Shown: in pieces, positions 36,882 to 46,700 of the stretch
How the letters are laid out: every line of letters begins with the position of its first letter
Position numbering within the stretch: position 1 is the first letter of the stretch
NCBI GenBank assembly: GCA_963723595.1
Contig: CAVRRQ010000014.1
Coordinates: forward strand, 599,343 to 663,342
Origin: RYN-230 sp963723595
GTDB taxonomy: Bacteria; Actinomycetota; Actinomycetes; Streptosporangiales; Streptosporangiaceae
Direction: 5' to 3'
Length of the DNA stretch: 64,000 nt
The notes under the pieces: model-generated
The model's database searches: none
What the model was told of the DNA's origin: nothing
Seen by the model: only the letters and a program-made list of their open reading frames with translations
Translations under genes and position numbers: made by a program

Positions 36882-37571
36882 TCAGGCATCTCGCAGAGCG
36901 GCGTCAATGCGCGTGTTGGCGATATCCTCGCCGTCATCGAGGCACTTGGCGTACACGCGAAGCAGGACTTCGACGCTGTGCCCGGCCCGCTCGGCGACCC
37001 GTGGTGCGGGCACTCCGGCAGCCAGCCAGAGGGAGACCGCCGCGTGGCGCAGGTCGTAGGGACGACCGGCAAGCGGCGAGGCCACCTGGCCAGGGATTAG
37101 GGCCAGGGTCCGGGCCTCGGCCCACACGTCGCTGATCGCGGTCGAGGCGACGGGGTGGCCACGGTCGCTGCTGAAAATCCGCCCGTCTGGAGCAACGCCG
37201 AAGGTATCGATGTGAGTGCGGAGAATGGCGACCAGCTCGGGTGGGATAGGCACGCGACGGGTCTCGTCGACGGCCCGGTGCTTAAGTCCGCGCTCATCAT
37301 GGGCTGAGTCAGTATCGGTCCACCGCCGGTTGACCTCGGGACGGGACTTTTCCAGGGTGATGCGGCCCCATCCGGTCGCGGGCAGCTGGCAGTCCTGACT
37401 CCGCAGCCCGACCACCTCGGCGGGTCGAAGGGCGGCGAAGTACATGCAAGCGTAGAAAGCCATGAGCCGCTGGCCGCGTGCATACGGTCCCCGGCGCTGC
37501 TGGCCGACGTAGGTCACGGCGATCAGCAGCTCGCGAGCCTGGCGTGGGTTGACGACGACGCGGCGGTCCAC
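36882..37571 (-). pseudogene. Tyrosine recombinase (integrase), catalytic domain only
   Basis: A 229-residue phage-type integrase catalytic domain with Arg-I in FAALRPAEVVGL, the box PYDLRHAAVSLWLAAGV, the His of GHSVEVLLRVYAK and its nucleophile Tyr. The start of the visible frame (VDRRVVVNPRQARELL) corresponds to the linker before the catalytic domain. The N-terminal core-binding and arm-binding domains are absent: the frame meets a stop at about 37600, and the next gene upstream is unrelated. The element therefore probably cannot excise by itself. Confidence 0.82.
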
Positions 37572-37598
37572 GACCGGGTGGGGCCACCGCTTCGCAGA

Positions 37599-38306
37599 TC
37601 AGCCGGAGCCGGACAAATAGAACCCATCCTGGCTGGGCTTGGCGTCTAGGTCATCACGGATGGCGTCGATGAGATCGTTGTCCTTCTGCTCCGCCTCTCC
37701 AAGCGCGGACTGCAAGGCCTTCCCCGCTGCCTCCAGTTCCTCTTGGGCGTTTGCGTCGGGCTTCTGAGCTTCCTCCGGTGAGGCGTCGGAGTCCTCGGAA
37801 GGATCGTTAAGCGCGATTTTCTTCCCAGATAGCTCCCTGCAACGGCCGAGGGCGATACGAGCAGCATCGTCGGCCTGTCGTGCTGCATCGAGCGCTGTGA
37901 TTACCTTCGGTGAGGCATAGGCGAGCAGGGTTCCCTCGACCTCGAACCATCCGCGCGGATAGCGATCAAAAAATGGGCGATCCGGCAGGCTCACGTCCTG
38001 CTGCCACTGCGCGTAGTAATGCAGCCTTAGCGGGCTCTGCCTGGCGGCTGGCGGTGCGGCCAGCTCGGCCAGCTCTTGTCGGCGCTGTTGCCGTCGATAC
38101 AGCAATGCGGCGACGCTCTGCTCGTAAGCCCGTGCCCGCCTGTCCCAGATACGTTCGTCGCGGGCAGCGTCTAGCGCGCGGCCGGTGTTATCGGTGGCCA
38201 CCTGGGCGGCCTTGTCACTGGCTGTCTTCGTGCTCCAGAAGCCAACCACTCCGACGATGACGGTGCCGCCGACACCGATGGCGGCGGCTATCACGGTTGG
38301 GTCCAT
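37599..38306 (-). CDS. Membrane-anchored helical protein of unknown function
   Basis: A 235-residue protein from ATG 38306. One N-terminal membrane helix (IAAAIGVGGTVIVGVVGFWS, residues 6-25) is followed by a long, charged, mostly helical region (ARDERIWDRRARAYEQSV, RRQQRRQELAEL) and an acidic stretch (SEDSDASPEEAQ). This layout, with a short N-terminal anchor and a cytoplasmic coiled region, is common for phage- or mobile-element-encoded proteins of unknown role. No catalytic motif is seen. It lies between the recombinase and the channel gene. Confidence 0.65.
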   Translation of the reverse strand: MDPTVIAAAIGVGGTVIVGVVGFWSTKTASDKAAQVATDNTGRALDAARDERIWDRRARAYEQSVAALLYRRQQRRQELAELAAPPAARQSPLRLHYYAQWQQDVSLPDRPFFDRYPRGWFEVEGTLLAYASPKVITALDAARQADDAARIALGRCRELSGKKIALNDPSEDSDASPEEAQKPDANAQEELEAAGKALQSALGEAEQKDNDLIDAIRDDLDAKPSQDGFYLSGSG

Positions 38307-38532
38307 GTGGGCACCCTACTGGCACCGATAGGGCTGAGCTATGGGCATCAAGGCAAGAAGAGAGTCAGGAGCCAGCCGGAAAGGCGCAGGCGGCTCGGCG
38401 CGCGTTACCAACGCACTCTCACGCCGTATTCCGCGCTCGATGTGTCGCAGATCAACTGGCGAACGACTGTCGCGCATCTCCCGACGGAGGACACTAGTGT
38501 GGTGCAACGTCTCGATAAGTTGGCCTATATTT

Positions 38533-39051
38533 CTAGGGATCAGAAGGTGATTCTGAATTCGAGGAAGCCAACCGCCCGACGAGTATGCCTGCGGCCACGA
38601 GAATCAGGCCGAAATCTACTATCATCTGCACCGTTTGGAGAGCTCGTGCCGCCTCACTAGTCGCAGCTATATTTCCCGTTCCGGCCGTACTCAAGGTGCC
38701 AACCGCAAAATAAATCGCATCAAGCTTAGATAGCTCAACGTTGAAATTCAAAGTAGAACCATCGAGCCAGTAAAATAGGGAAAACAGCGTTACGATAGCA
38801 CTGAAGGAGACCAAAAACCCTAGACCCAGGAGCCATACCCTGATCTTATTCCGAAAGATCACTATGTTAATTATAAGGGCTAGCATCAGTGCCACTTCAG
38901 AAAATATTGGATATGGACTCATCGATTGGCCCACATCACGTTTAAGAGATTGTGGCAATGAGATGAAGATCCCCCAAACAACTATTGCAAGAATTACTGG
39001 CAGGGCAACGAATGCTGTTTTACCTATAATCCTAGGCAGTGATTTACTCAT
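38533..39051 (-). CDS. Small K+-channel-like (Ion_trans_2 type) membrane protein
   Basis: 172 residues from ATG 39051 (MSKSLPRIIGKTAF); an upstream start at 39132 is possible. Three hydrophobic helices are followed by a pore-type segment LDAIYFAVGTLSTAGTGNIA and a last helix QMIVDFGLILVAAGILVG. The position and the pattern T-x-G-x-G match the K+ selectivity filter, but here it reads TAGTGN instead of the usual TVGYGD, so selectivity is doubtful. No cytoplasmic RCK domain follows. GC content is far below the chromosome, indicating recent transfer with the element. Confidence 0.68.
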   Translation of the reverse strand: MSKSLPRIIGKTAFVALPVILAIVVWGIFISLPQSLKRDVGQSMSPYPIFSEVALMLALIINIVIFRNKIRVWLLGLGFLVSFSAIVTLFSLFYWLDGSTLNFNVELSKLDAIYFAVGTLSTAGTGNIAATSEAARALQTVQMIVDFGLILVAAGILVGRLASSNSESPSDP

Positions 39052-39255
39052 AGTGTTTAAGGCTAGCGCACGATTGAGAAGGCAACGAGTGTTCGTGGGA
39101 AGTCGCTGATCTGAATCGCCGCACGACATCACGCATCAACGTTGGGATCCCTGGCGGGTGGCGTCAACCTTCTGTAACGCCTGCGCTGGTCAGTAGCGCG
39201 CCTCCTACCACTTCCCAAGCTGACGGTCCCGAGTTCTGAGCGCAAACTTCGCTGC

Positions 39256-39273
39256 ATGGGATATACGTGGGAT
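39256..39273. promoter_or_regulatory. Right candidate recombinase arm site
   Basis: ATGGGATATACGTGGGAT matches the left site at 36786-36803 in 16 of 18 positions and lies 70 bp inside the right attachment repeat. Paired arm-type sites at both ends support a single integrated unit. Confidence 0.45.
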
Positions 39274-39343
39274 AGGACGTCGCCGTCGTTCGGTCCAACC
39301 GGCGTTGCCGCAGGCCAACGACCATGGACGGACCTGAGCTGTG

Positions 39344-39399
39344 GCGGTCTGTAAAACCGTCGGCTTAGCCTACGTTGGTTCGAACCCAACACCTGCCAC
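39344..39399 (+). repeat. attR-type direct repeat (tRNA-Tyr 3' copy)
   Basis: Exact copy of 36632-36687. There is no 5' half (no D arm or 5' acceptor strand) before it, so it is not a tRNA gene. It marks the right end of the element. Confidence 0.88.
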
Positions 39400-39842
39400 T
39401 ACCTGCGGAAACGGCCCGTGAGCTGGGGATTCCTGGTCTCGCGGGTCTTCTGTGTCTTATCCGCTGTGTTTCATGATGTGCCGCTGTGAGCCGCTGCGTA
39501 GCAGTGGTTACGGACATATGGCGGACGGACTCGGGGCGGAGCAAGCGGTTCACCGCACCGCTTGCTCCTGGATTCCGATGGGTCGCCGTCCTCGGTGAAT
39601 GGCTCGCCAAGCTGCCGCAAGATCACTGGTGGGTCGCCTGTCTGACCCCGCATGGCGCACCGGGGATTCACCGGCAATCGGAGGGGAAGCTTAGGGCCGC
39701 TCGCCGTGCGTGCCGGTGTGCTCACAGGCGCGTATGAGCGACCCTGGTCCGCTCGGCGGCTGTGAGCGCGCCCAGGCGTCTGCCGGGAAGGCGAGCAGGT
39801 GATCTTGGGGCTCAGGAGCGGGCTGGCCATCGCCTGCGGTGG
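39400..39842. other. Non-coding stretch between attR and the LamG gene
   Basis: No gene with a ribosome site or known domain is seen here; the open frames are Arg/Pro-rich shadows. The only structured feature is the stem-loop at 39538-39568. Confidence 0.4.
39538..39568. terminator. Strong stem-loop downstream of the DNRLRE/LamG gene
   Basis: GGAGCAAGCGGT (39538-39549) and ACCGCTTGCTCC (39557-39568) form a perfect 12-bp stem with a 7-base loop. It lies about 275 bp beyond the stop of the large minus-strand gene and may end its transcript. No U-tract follows on either strand. Confidence 0.55.
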
Positions 39843-42800
39843 TCACGGGCCGCCGGGGTAGCTGTAGGTGATGGCGGCGATTTCGCCGTTGAGGTAGTAG
39901 CGGTAGTCGCTGCTGCCGGTCTTTTGGTAGTTGGGTTCGGCGGGCCAGTTGCCGCCGATGTACCCGGCGCCGAAGGCGAGGTTGGCCGGGCTGAACTGGA
40001 AGGTGGTGGCGCCGTTGATGGTTTGCTGGGTGACGCCGTCGAGGGTGAGGGTCTGGGAGTTGGTGCCGGCGGTGAGGACGGCGTGGTGCCAGGTGCCGTC
40101 ATCGACGGGCGTGGTGGAGACCGCGGGAGCGGCGGAGCCGTTCCACCATTCGCCGTAAAGTTTGCCGTCAGTGCCGACGTAGAGGACGGGGTCGTACTGG
40201 CTGGGCAGGGCGGCGCCGCTGGAGAGCGGGTTTTTCTGCGTGGAGACCAGGACGCCGCCGGTGGTGCTGGTGGTCTTGAACCAGATGGAGATCTTGGGCG
40301 GGTTGGTTCCGGTGGGGATGGCGCTGGCGGACGGGTTTACGTAGCCGGTGCCGTCGAGGCGGATGTGGTTGCCGAATTGGCTGACGTCGCCGGTGATCCA
40401 GGTGGCGCCCCCGGTGAGGGTGGCGTTCTGGCCGGTGATGGTGTCGGCGGTGGTGGTGCCGTTGCCTTCGGCCAGCGGCCAGTCGTGCAGCGGCGGGCTG
40501 AAGGTGGCCGAGTGCTCACTGCTCAGTGTGGTGGCGGTCAGGGTGTAGGCGGTGATGGTGGTGCCGCTGCGGGTCCACAGTTCGGTCTGCCCGGCGCTGT
40601 TGATGTCGCCTTGCAGCAGGGCAGGCGGGGTGCTGCCCCAGGGGACGGTGATCTGCTGCCAGTTGCCGGTGCCGATGATGCTGCTGGCGGACTGAGCCGG
40701 ATTGGTGGACTCATACAGCGCGCCGGTGCTGGTCTTGAGGGCGAACAGCACCGTGGCGCTGGGGTTCCCGCCGGGCTGGGCGGTGGCGAGGGTGAAGTTG
40801 TTCCAGTCCGACGGGCTGGCGCCGTCCGGGGACTGGGCCGAGAGCACCTGGGGGGTGGTGTATCCATATCCCGCTGGGCCGCCACCTGCGGTGTCGGTGA
40901 ACAGATCCAGGGAGTAGCCGTTGGTGGCATCACCGGCGACGCCGATCAGGTCGGCTGTGCCGCTGCCGGCCTGGCTGGCGTTGCCGGCCGCGGTGAGGGT
41001 GGTCGGATAGTCGCCGGTGAGGGGATCGGCGAAGGTGCCGGCAGGGAGCAGGTAGGCGTTCGCGGATTGCAGGGCGGCGCCGTCTCCGGTGCCGGGGAGG
41101 ATGATGGCTGTCCCCGCGCTGGCGTCGGCAGCGTAGTAGGCCATCACGTCCTGAACGTGGTTGCCGGTGAAGTCGCCGTGCAAGACGGTAGTGCCGGTCC
41201 AGTCAGCGGGGCCGCCGGCGCCGGGGCTGATCCCGGTTCCGGCGCCGCCGATGTCGGCCGCGGCACCGAGGGCGCCGGCGCCGGCACCAGGTGATAGCCA
41301 CAGGCCCGGGCTGGTGCCAGTACCGACGGTGAGCAGGTCAGGCTGGCCGTCACCGTTCACGTCCCCGTCTTTGTAGGGGGTTGATGGGGCGGTTCCGGCG
41401 ATCTGCTGGGTCGCGGCCTCGCTGAGGTTCCCGGCGCTGGACGTGCCGGAGACGGTCACCTGCATCGGCCCCACCCGCGGGATGGTGATGTTGCCGTTCC
41501 AGTTTCCGCTCCCGTCAGCGGTGACCCTGACCGGGGCCGAGGCACCGAGCTGGTAGGTGTAGCTGACCGGGCAGGGACTGCTGCCCGAGCCGCAGCCTGG
41601 CGTGCTGAAGCTGCCGGCGACCTGCTGACCGAGCTGGCCGGAAGCCGGAAGGGTGACGGCAGGCGCGCTCGGCCCGGTCGGGTCGTAGGTGAAGTAACAC
41701 TCATCGGACGGCATGGTGTTGGTCAGGCCGAGCTGGGTGGTGGTCATGGCATACCAGTGGTAGGTGAAGGCGGTGCTGGACCCGCCGGGCTGCAGGCCCT
41801 GCATGACCGACCGGGAGAGGGTCAGCTGGGCGGTGGTGTTATTGCCGGTCCCGTCTGAGGTGTTGTGCGCATTGGAGTCGTAGACCGTGGTCCCGGCGGA
41901 GTTGAGGATGAGGAACCGGGTGGTCAGGGTGTCGTACTTGACGTCGTCGGACACCCCGGCGTAGAAGATGACGTCATCGTTGCCGATGAGGGTGGCGGTG
42001 GCGGCGCTGTACTGGCAGGACCCGCCGGGGCTGGTATCGCGGACCGGGTGGTTGGGGACGTCGTCGTAGTACACGGTCATGTGCGGGGGGTACTTGGAGC
42101 TGGCGCCGCTGGCGAACTGCTTCCAGGCCGTGCCGTCGGTTTCGTCGGCGGCCCGGATCCCCCAGGTCTGCGTGGTCTGGCTGCCGACGGCATTCTTGAT
42201 GGCGCTGGTGACATCCCAGGTGACGTCGTCCTTGGAGGCAGTGCAGCTGGAAGAGTAACCGAACGCCGCGTCCTGGTAGGAGTAGCCCGAGGACCAGGTG
42301 GGCTGGTTGTTCCAGGTGGTGGAGGAGCTGATCCCGGTAGTGGTGTACAGGCGCACCGACGTCTTGGTGCAGGTCGGCGCCCACTCCTCGGTGGTGTACA
42401 GGTAAGCGGAACTGATCACCGATTTGCTGGTCAGCTGGGATGGGATGGGCAGCCGCAGGAACGACCGGGCCACCCCGAGGCTGGCGCACGCCCCGGGAGG
42501 TGACAGGGAGGCGGGGCAGAGCCCGGATTGCAGGTCGCTGGATTCTTTCCAGTAGCTGGTGGTGGGGTAGCCCTTGTTCAACCTGGGTCCACCCGGACAC
42601 GGTGCTGCCCGCCGGCCACCAGGCGGGGTCGATGTAGACGGGGTAGACGGTGCTGGCGCTGCTCAGCACGGACGCGGGCGGGCTCAGGGTGATCGTGGCG
42701 CCGGACACCGATACCGGGACGGCGGCGGAATGCGCGGCCGTCCCGGGCGCGGCGGCTGAGGAGCCGGCGGGCAGCCCGGTTTGCGCGTTCACCACGGTGC

Positions 42801-43626
42801 CGTCCAGGGTGGTGGTGGCCATGCCCGCGGGCGGCGGCGTGGAATCCCAGGCCAGCGGGGCGCTCGCGGTGAACACGGGGACGGCTTGCGGGCTGGGTGC
42901 GGCCTGCAGGTTCCCGCCGCTGTCAGCGGTGATGGCCAGGCCTGGGGCGGTGACGGTGAGCTTGAGGGAGGCCAGCGCGGGGTTGGCCGCGGCGGCGGCG
43001 TTCCTGATGATGAAAACGTCGGAGAATGCGCCCTGGGTGGTGGCGGTGACGGCCAGGTCCACCCCCGGGAGCACGTCGGCGTAGGTGGCGGTGGCCCCGG
43101 ACAGGGCAGGGGCGGGCAGCGGGCCGCCGGGCCAGGACAGCGACAGGGTCCGGGCGTCGGTGGTCATCACGGCAAGCGGGCCGCTGCCGCCTGCTGACAG
43201 GGCCAGCGCGGAGGTGGTCACCGCGGGGGTGATGGTGCCGTCGGCGGTGCGGTGCAGGGCCGCGTTCAGGTTCTGCCAGCGGCCGTCGCGCCTCGCGCGC
43301 ACCGGCACCGCCGATTCGTCGAGGGCGAACCTGCCGTCGGGCCGGGCGACGGTGACTGATGTCGCGGTGGTCAGCGCCGAGGCGGTGACCGGGTGGCCGC
43401 TGGACCGTGCCTGCCTCATGGCCGCAGCGGCCGTCAGCGACCCCGCTGCGGCTGCCCGGCTGCTGGCAGGGCCCTGCGGCCCGGCGGCCCGGGCCTGCGC
43501 GGGGGCGGCAGCCAGGATTCCCGCCGCCAGGACGGCCGCGGCCAGGACGGGAATGGCGCGGCGAAAGGCCAGTCGCAGGCAGCGTCGCAGAGTCGGCACG
43601 CCAGTCACGCCCCTTTCAGGCGGCAA
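39843..43626 (-). CDS. Large secreted DNRLRE / FG-GAP / LamG domain protein (apparent shift near 42580)
   Basis: About 1,260 residues. The N-terminus (43626) has a long signal peptide with hydrophobic core AIPVLAAAVLAAGILAAAPA. Residues about 80-320 are a beta-rich region with LPGVDLAVTAT. A shift near 42580 then leads to a DNRLRE-type region (SYWKESSDLQSG, ARSFLRLPIP, AADETDGTAWKQFAS). Further on lie FG-GAP/VCBS-like repeats (DVNGDGQPDLLTVGT, HGDFTGNHVQDVMAYY, GDINSAGQTELW), and the C-terminal 220 residues are a LamG/concanavalin-type domain (WPLAEGNGTTTADTI, DDGTWHHAVLTAG, LTLDGV). No catalytic site is seen. It is divergent from the RHS toxin gene, and such proteins commonly accompany actinobacterial RHS genes. 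Confidence 0.82.
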
Positions 43627-43650
43627 GCACGGGGCGGGAACCGAGCCCGG

Positions 43651-43751
43651 GGCTACCAGACGGTAGCCGGTTAAAGGGGCGGAAAAATACTCACCTGATA
43701 GGTGACAAAATTGTGCCTATACGTCCGGAAGTTACATGCGTTACCTTCCGG
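43651..43751. promoter_or_regulatory. Shared divergent control region with three inverted repeats
   Basis: Between the two large divergent genes are three perfect inverted repeats: GGCTACC/GGTAGCC (43651-43668, 4-base spacer), TCACCT/AGGTGA (43691-43705, 3-base spacer) and CCGGAAG/CTTCCGG (43725-43751, 13-base spacer). The middle of the region is AT-rich. One regulator could control both genes; that is inference. Confidence 0.5.
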
Positions 43752-43794
43752 GTGCCCGTGTCCGCTGTGGCCGGGCTGGCTTCGTGAGGTGCGC

Positions 43795-46700
43795 ATGTCA
43801 GGCTGCCTAGTTACGGGATTGGTGCGGGCACGGTGGCTGGTGGTGCTCGCGGCCGCAGCGTTAGTAGCCGGACTGGCTGGCATGCCAGCCCAGGCCGCGT
43901 CCGGGCCTCCAGGCGGGCGGAGCCGCCCGCCGCTGCCGCATGTCCGGGCCGCCCGCGGCGTGGGGGTGCTGCACGTGCGCAAGCCCCGGATCCGGAACGC
44001 GGCGGCGTCCCGGTACCGGCCGCCGGCCACCTCATGGCCGGATCCGGCGCAGGCAGCCATCTCACTGACCGGCGCCGCCCCGCCGCTCTCGGACGCCGGG
44101 CAGGCCGCTGCCGAGCGGTCTGTCGTGTCGCCGGGAATCCAGGGCCGGGGCCGGGGGGCCGGCACCCCGCTGTGGGCGCAGCCGCGGGCGCCCGGGCCGG
44201 CGCCGCGGCGGTGACGGGGGTTGATGTCCGGGTGAGCGGCCACGCCGCTGCCGTGGCCGCGGGCGTGCGCGGGGTGGTGTTCACCGCCGGTCCCGCGGCG
44301 GGCAGCCCGGCCGGGCCGGTGCGCCTGGGCATCAGCTATGCCGGGTTCGGGCAGGCCTCGGGTGGCAACTACGGCCTGGGGCTGGGCCTGGCAGAACTGC
44401 CGGCGTGCGCGCTGACCACCCCGCAGCGCCCGGCGTGCCGGGCCGAACGGCCGCTGGCGTCGGTGAATGACCCGGCGTCCCAGACCGTGTCGGCCCAGGT
44501 CACCCTCCCTGCCCGCGGCGCGGGCGCGGCGGGGGCCAGCAGCCAGGTGGTGCTGGCCGCAGCGCCGGTCAGCTATGACGGTGGCGGCCCCGCGGGCACC
44601 TACTCGGCGACGTCGCTGCGCCCGTCGGGTACCTGGAGCGCGGGCGGGTCGGCCGGCTCGTTCACCTACTCCTACCCGCTGGATGTGCCGCCTGCCGCGT
44701 CCGGCCTGGTGCCGCAGCTGGCGCTGAACTACGACTCGGGCACGGTGGACGGGCAGACCGCCTCGACCCAGGCGCAGGCCTCGTGGGTCGGGGACGGGTG
44801 GACCAGCCCGCAGTCGTTCATCGAGCAGTCGTTCATTCCCTGCGCCGACAACCCCGAAGGCAGCGCATCCCCGAAGTCCACCCAGGATCAGTGCTACAAC
44901 GGGCCGGTCCTCACCTTGTCCCAGGACGGCGCGGCCAACGCGCTGGTGTGCCCGGTTCCGTTCAGCTATACCGCCACCAGCACCTGCCACGCCGCTGACG
45001 ACGGCGGGGAGGTGATCACCCACCACGTGAGTTCCGGGAACGGGAGCGGCACTAAGTTCACCGATTACTGGACGATCACCGAACGGGACGGCACCACCTA
45101 CTACTTCGGGCGTAACCACCTGCCCGGCTGGGCCAGCGGTGACAAGGCGACCAACTCAGTCGACTCCGTGCCGGTGTTCAGCGCCCACTCCGGGGACCCG
45201 TGCTACTCCAGCTCGGGATTCAGCTCGTCGGCATGCGTGATGGCTTACCGGTGGAATCTGGACTACGTCACCGACCTGCACGGCAACGCGATGGCTTACT
45301 ACTACGACCAGGACACCAACGCCTACGCCGAGAACGGCAGCACCTCCAGCGCCACCAGTTATGTCCGCGACAGCCACCTGGACCACATCGACTACGGCTT
45401 CACCGACGGCAACGCCTACACCGGCCATGCCCCCGACCAGGTGATATTCAAGGCCGGGGACCGGTGCTTTGCCAGCAGCTGCGACCCGATCAGCTCGAAC
45501 GCCTCGAACTGGCCCGATGTGCCCTACACCCAGGACCACTGCGCCTCTGGCGGTTCCTGCCAGGTGACCGGGCCGACGTTCTGGTCCACGGTCCGGCTCG
45601 TGTCGATCACGACCCAGCAGTGGAACGGGACAGCGTACGTGCCGGCCGATTCCTGGGCGCTGAAGCAGCACTTCCCCACCACCAATGACGGGAGCCAGCC
45701 CGGCGCTGTGGCTGGACTCGATCGCCCGCACCGGGTCCGACACGACCGCCGGGGGAAGCGCCGTGACCCTGCCCGTGGTCAGCTTCGGCGGGGCCGAGAT
45801 GGGCAACCGGGTGAACCCGGCGAACTACCCGGCGCTGGACCGGTTCCGGATCGCCTCGGTCACCACCGAGACCGGCTCGGTGATCTCCGTGGACTACGAG
45901 CTCGCCAACTCGTGCATGTCCCCGGACTCGCCACCCTCGGATCCGTCGCAGAACACGTCCTCGTGCTTCCCGGTGTACTGGCAGGAGTTCACCCCCGCGA
46001 CCGGCCCGGACTGGTTCAACAAGTGGGACGTCGCGTCCGTGTCGGTGTCCGACCCGACCGGGGGCTCACCCGGCCTGCACACCGCCTACACCTACAAGGG
46101 CGCGGCGTGGCATTACGACGACAACGAGCTGGTGATGCCCAAGTACCGCACCTACGGCCAGTGGCGCGGCTTCCAGGACGTGAAAACCTACACCGGCACC
46201 GGCGCCGACGCCCCGACCGAGACCGACACTGCCTACTACCAGGGCATGGACGGTGACACCCTGCCCGGCGGCGGCACCCGGTCAGTCACCCTGACCGATT
46301 CCCAGGGCGGCAGCCACACCGACGCCGGCCAGCTCGCCGGGAACGTGCTGGAATCCACCGGCTACAACTTCAAGGGCGGCCCGGTCGACCACTCGGCGAT
46401 CGACTCCTACTGGGTGTCCGCGGCGGCGGCGACCCGCACCCGGTCCGGGCTGCCCAGCCTGACCGCCAACGCCACCGGCCTGGTCGAGACCTGGACCCGG
46501 CAGGCGATCACCGACGGCGGGACCACCAGCTGGCGGAAAACCGAGACCGACACCAGCTATGACGCCACCCCCCGATGCGTTCTTCGGCCTGCCGCTGTAT
46601 GTGTTCAGCCACGGGGACCTGTCCGATCCCCCCAGCAGACCTGCACGGCCACCAGCTACGCCCCGGCGAACACGTCGGAGAACCTGGCCGGGCTGCCGGC

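Larger units (their letters stand above)
36632..39399. mobile_element. 2.8-kb integrated element in tRNA-Tyr (remnant integrative element)
   Basis: The tRNA-Tyr 3' segment 36632-36687 is repeated exactly, 56 of 56 bases, at 39344-39399. Between the copies are a tyrosine-recombinase fragment reading towards the tRNA, two membrane-protein genes and DNA of much lower GC than the chromosome (38.5-39.1 kb). This is the standard outcome of site-specific integration into a tRNA 3' end, with the gene rebuilt at the left. Replication and transfer genes are missing, so it is a shrunken or satellite element. Streptomyces SLP1 uses the same type of target. Confidence 0.85.

Noticed and set aside
39344..39399. 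Second tRNA-Tyr gene
   Set aside because: Only the 3' 56 bases are present; the D arm and 5' acceptor strand are missing. It is the right attachment repeat.
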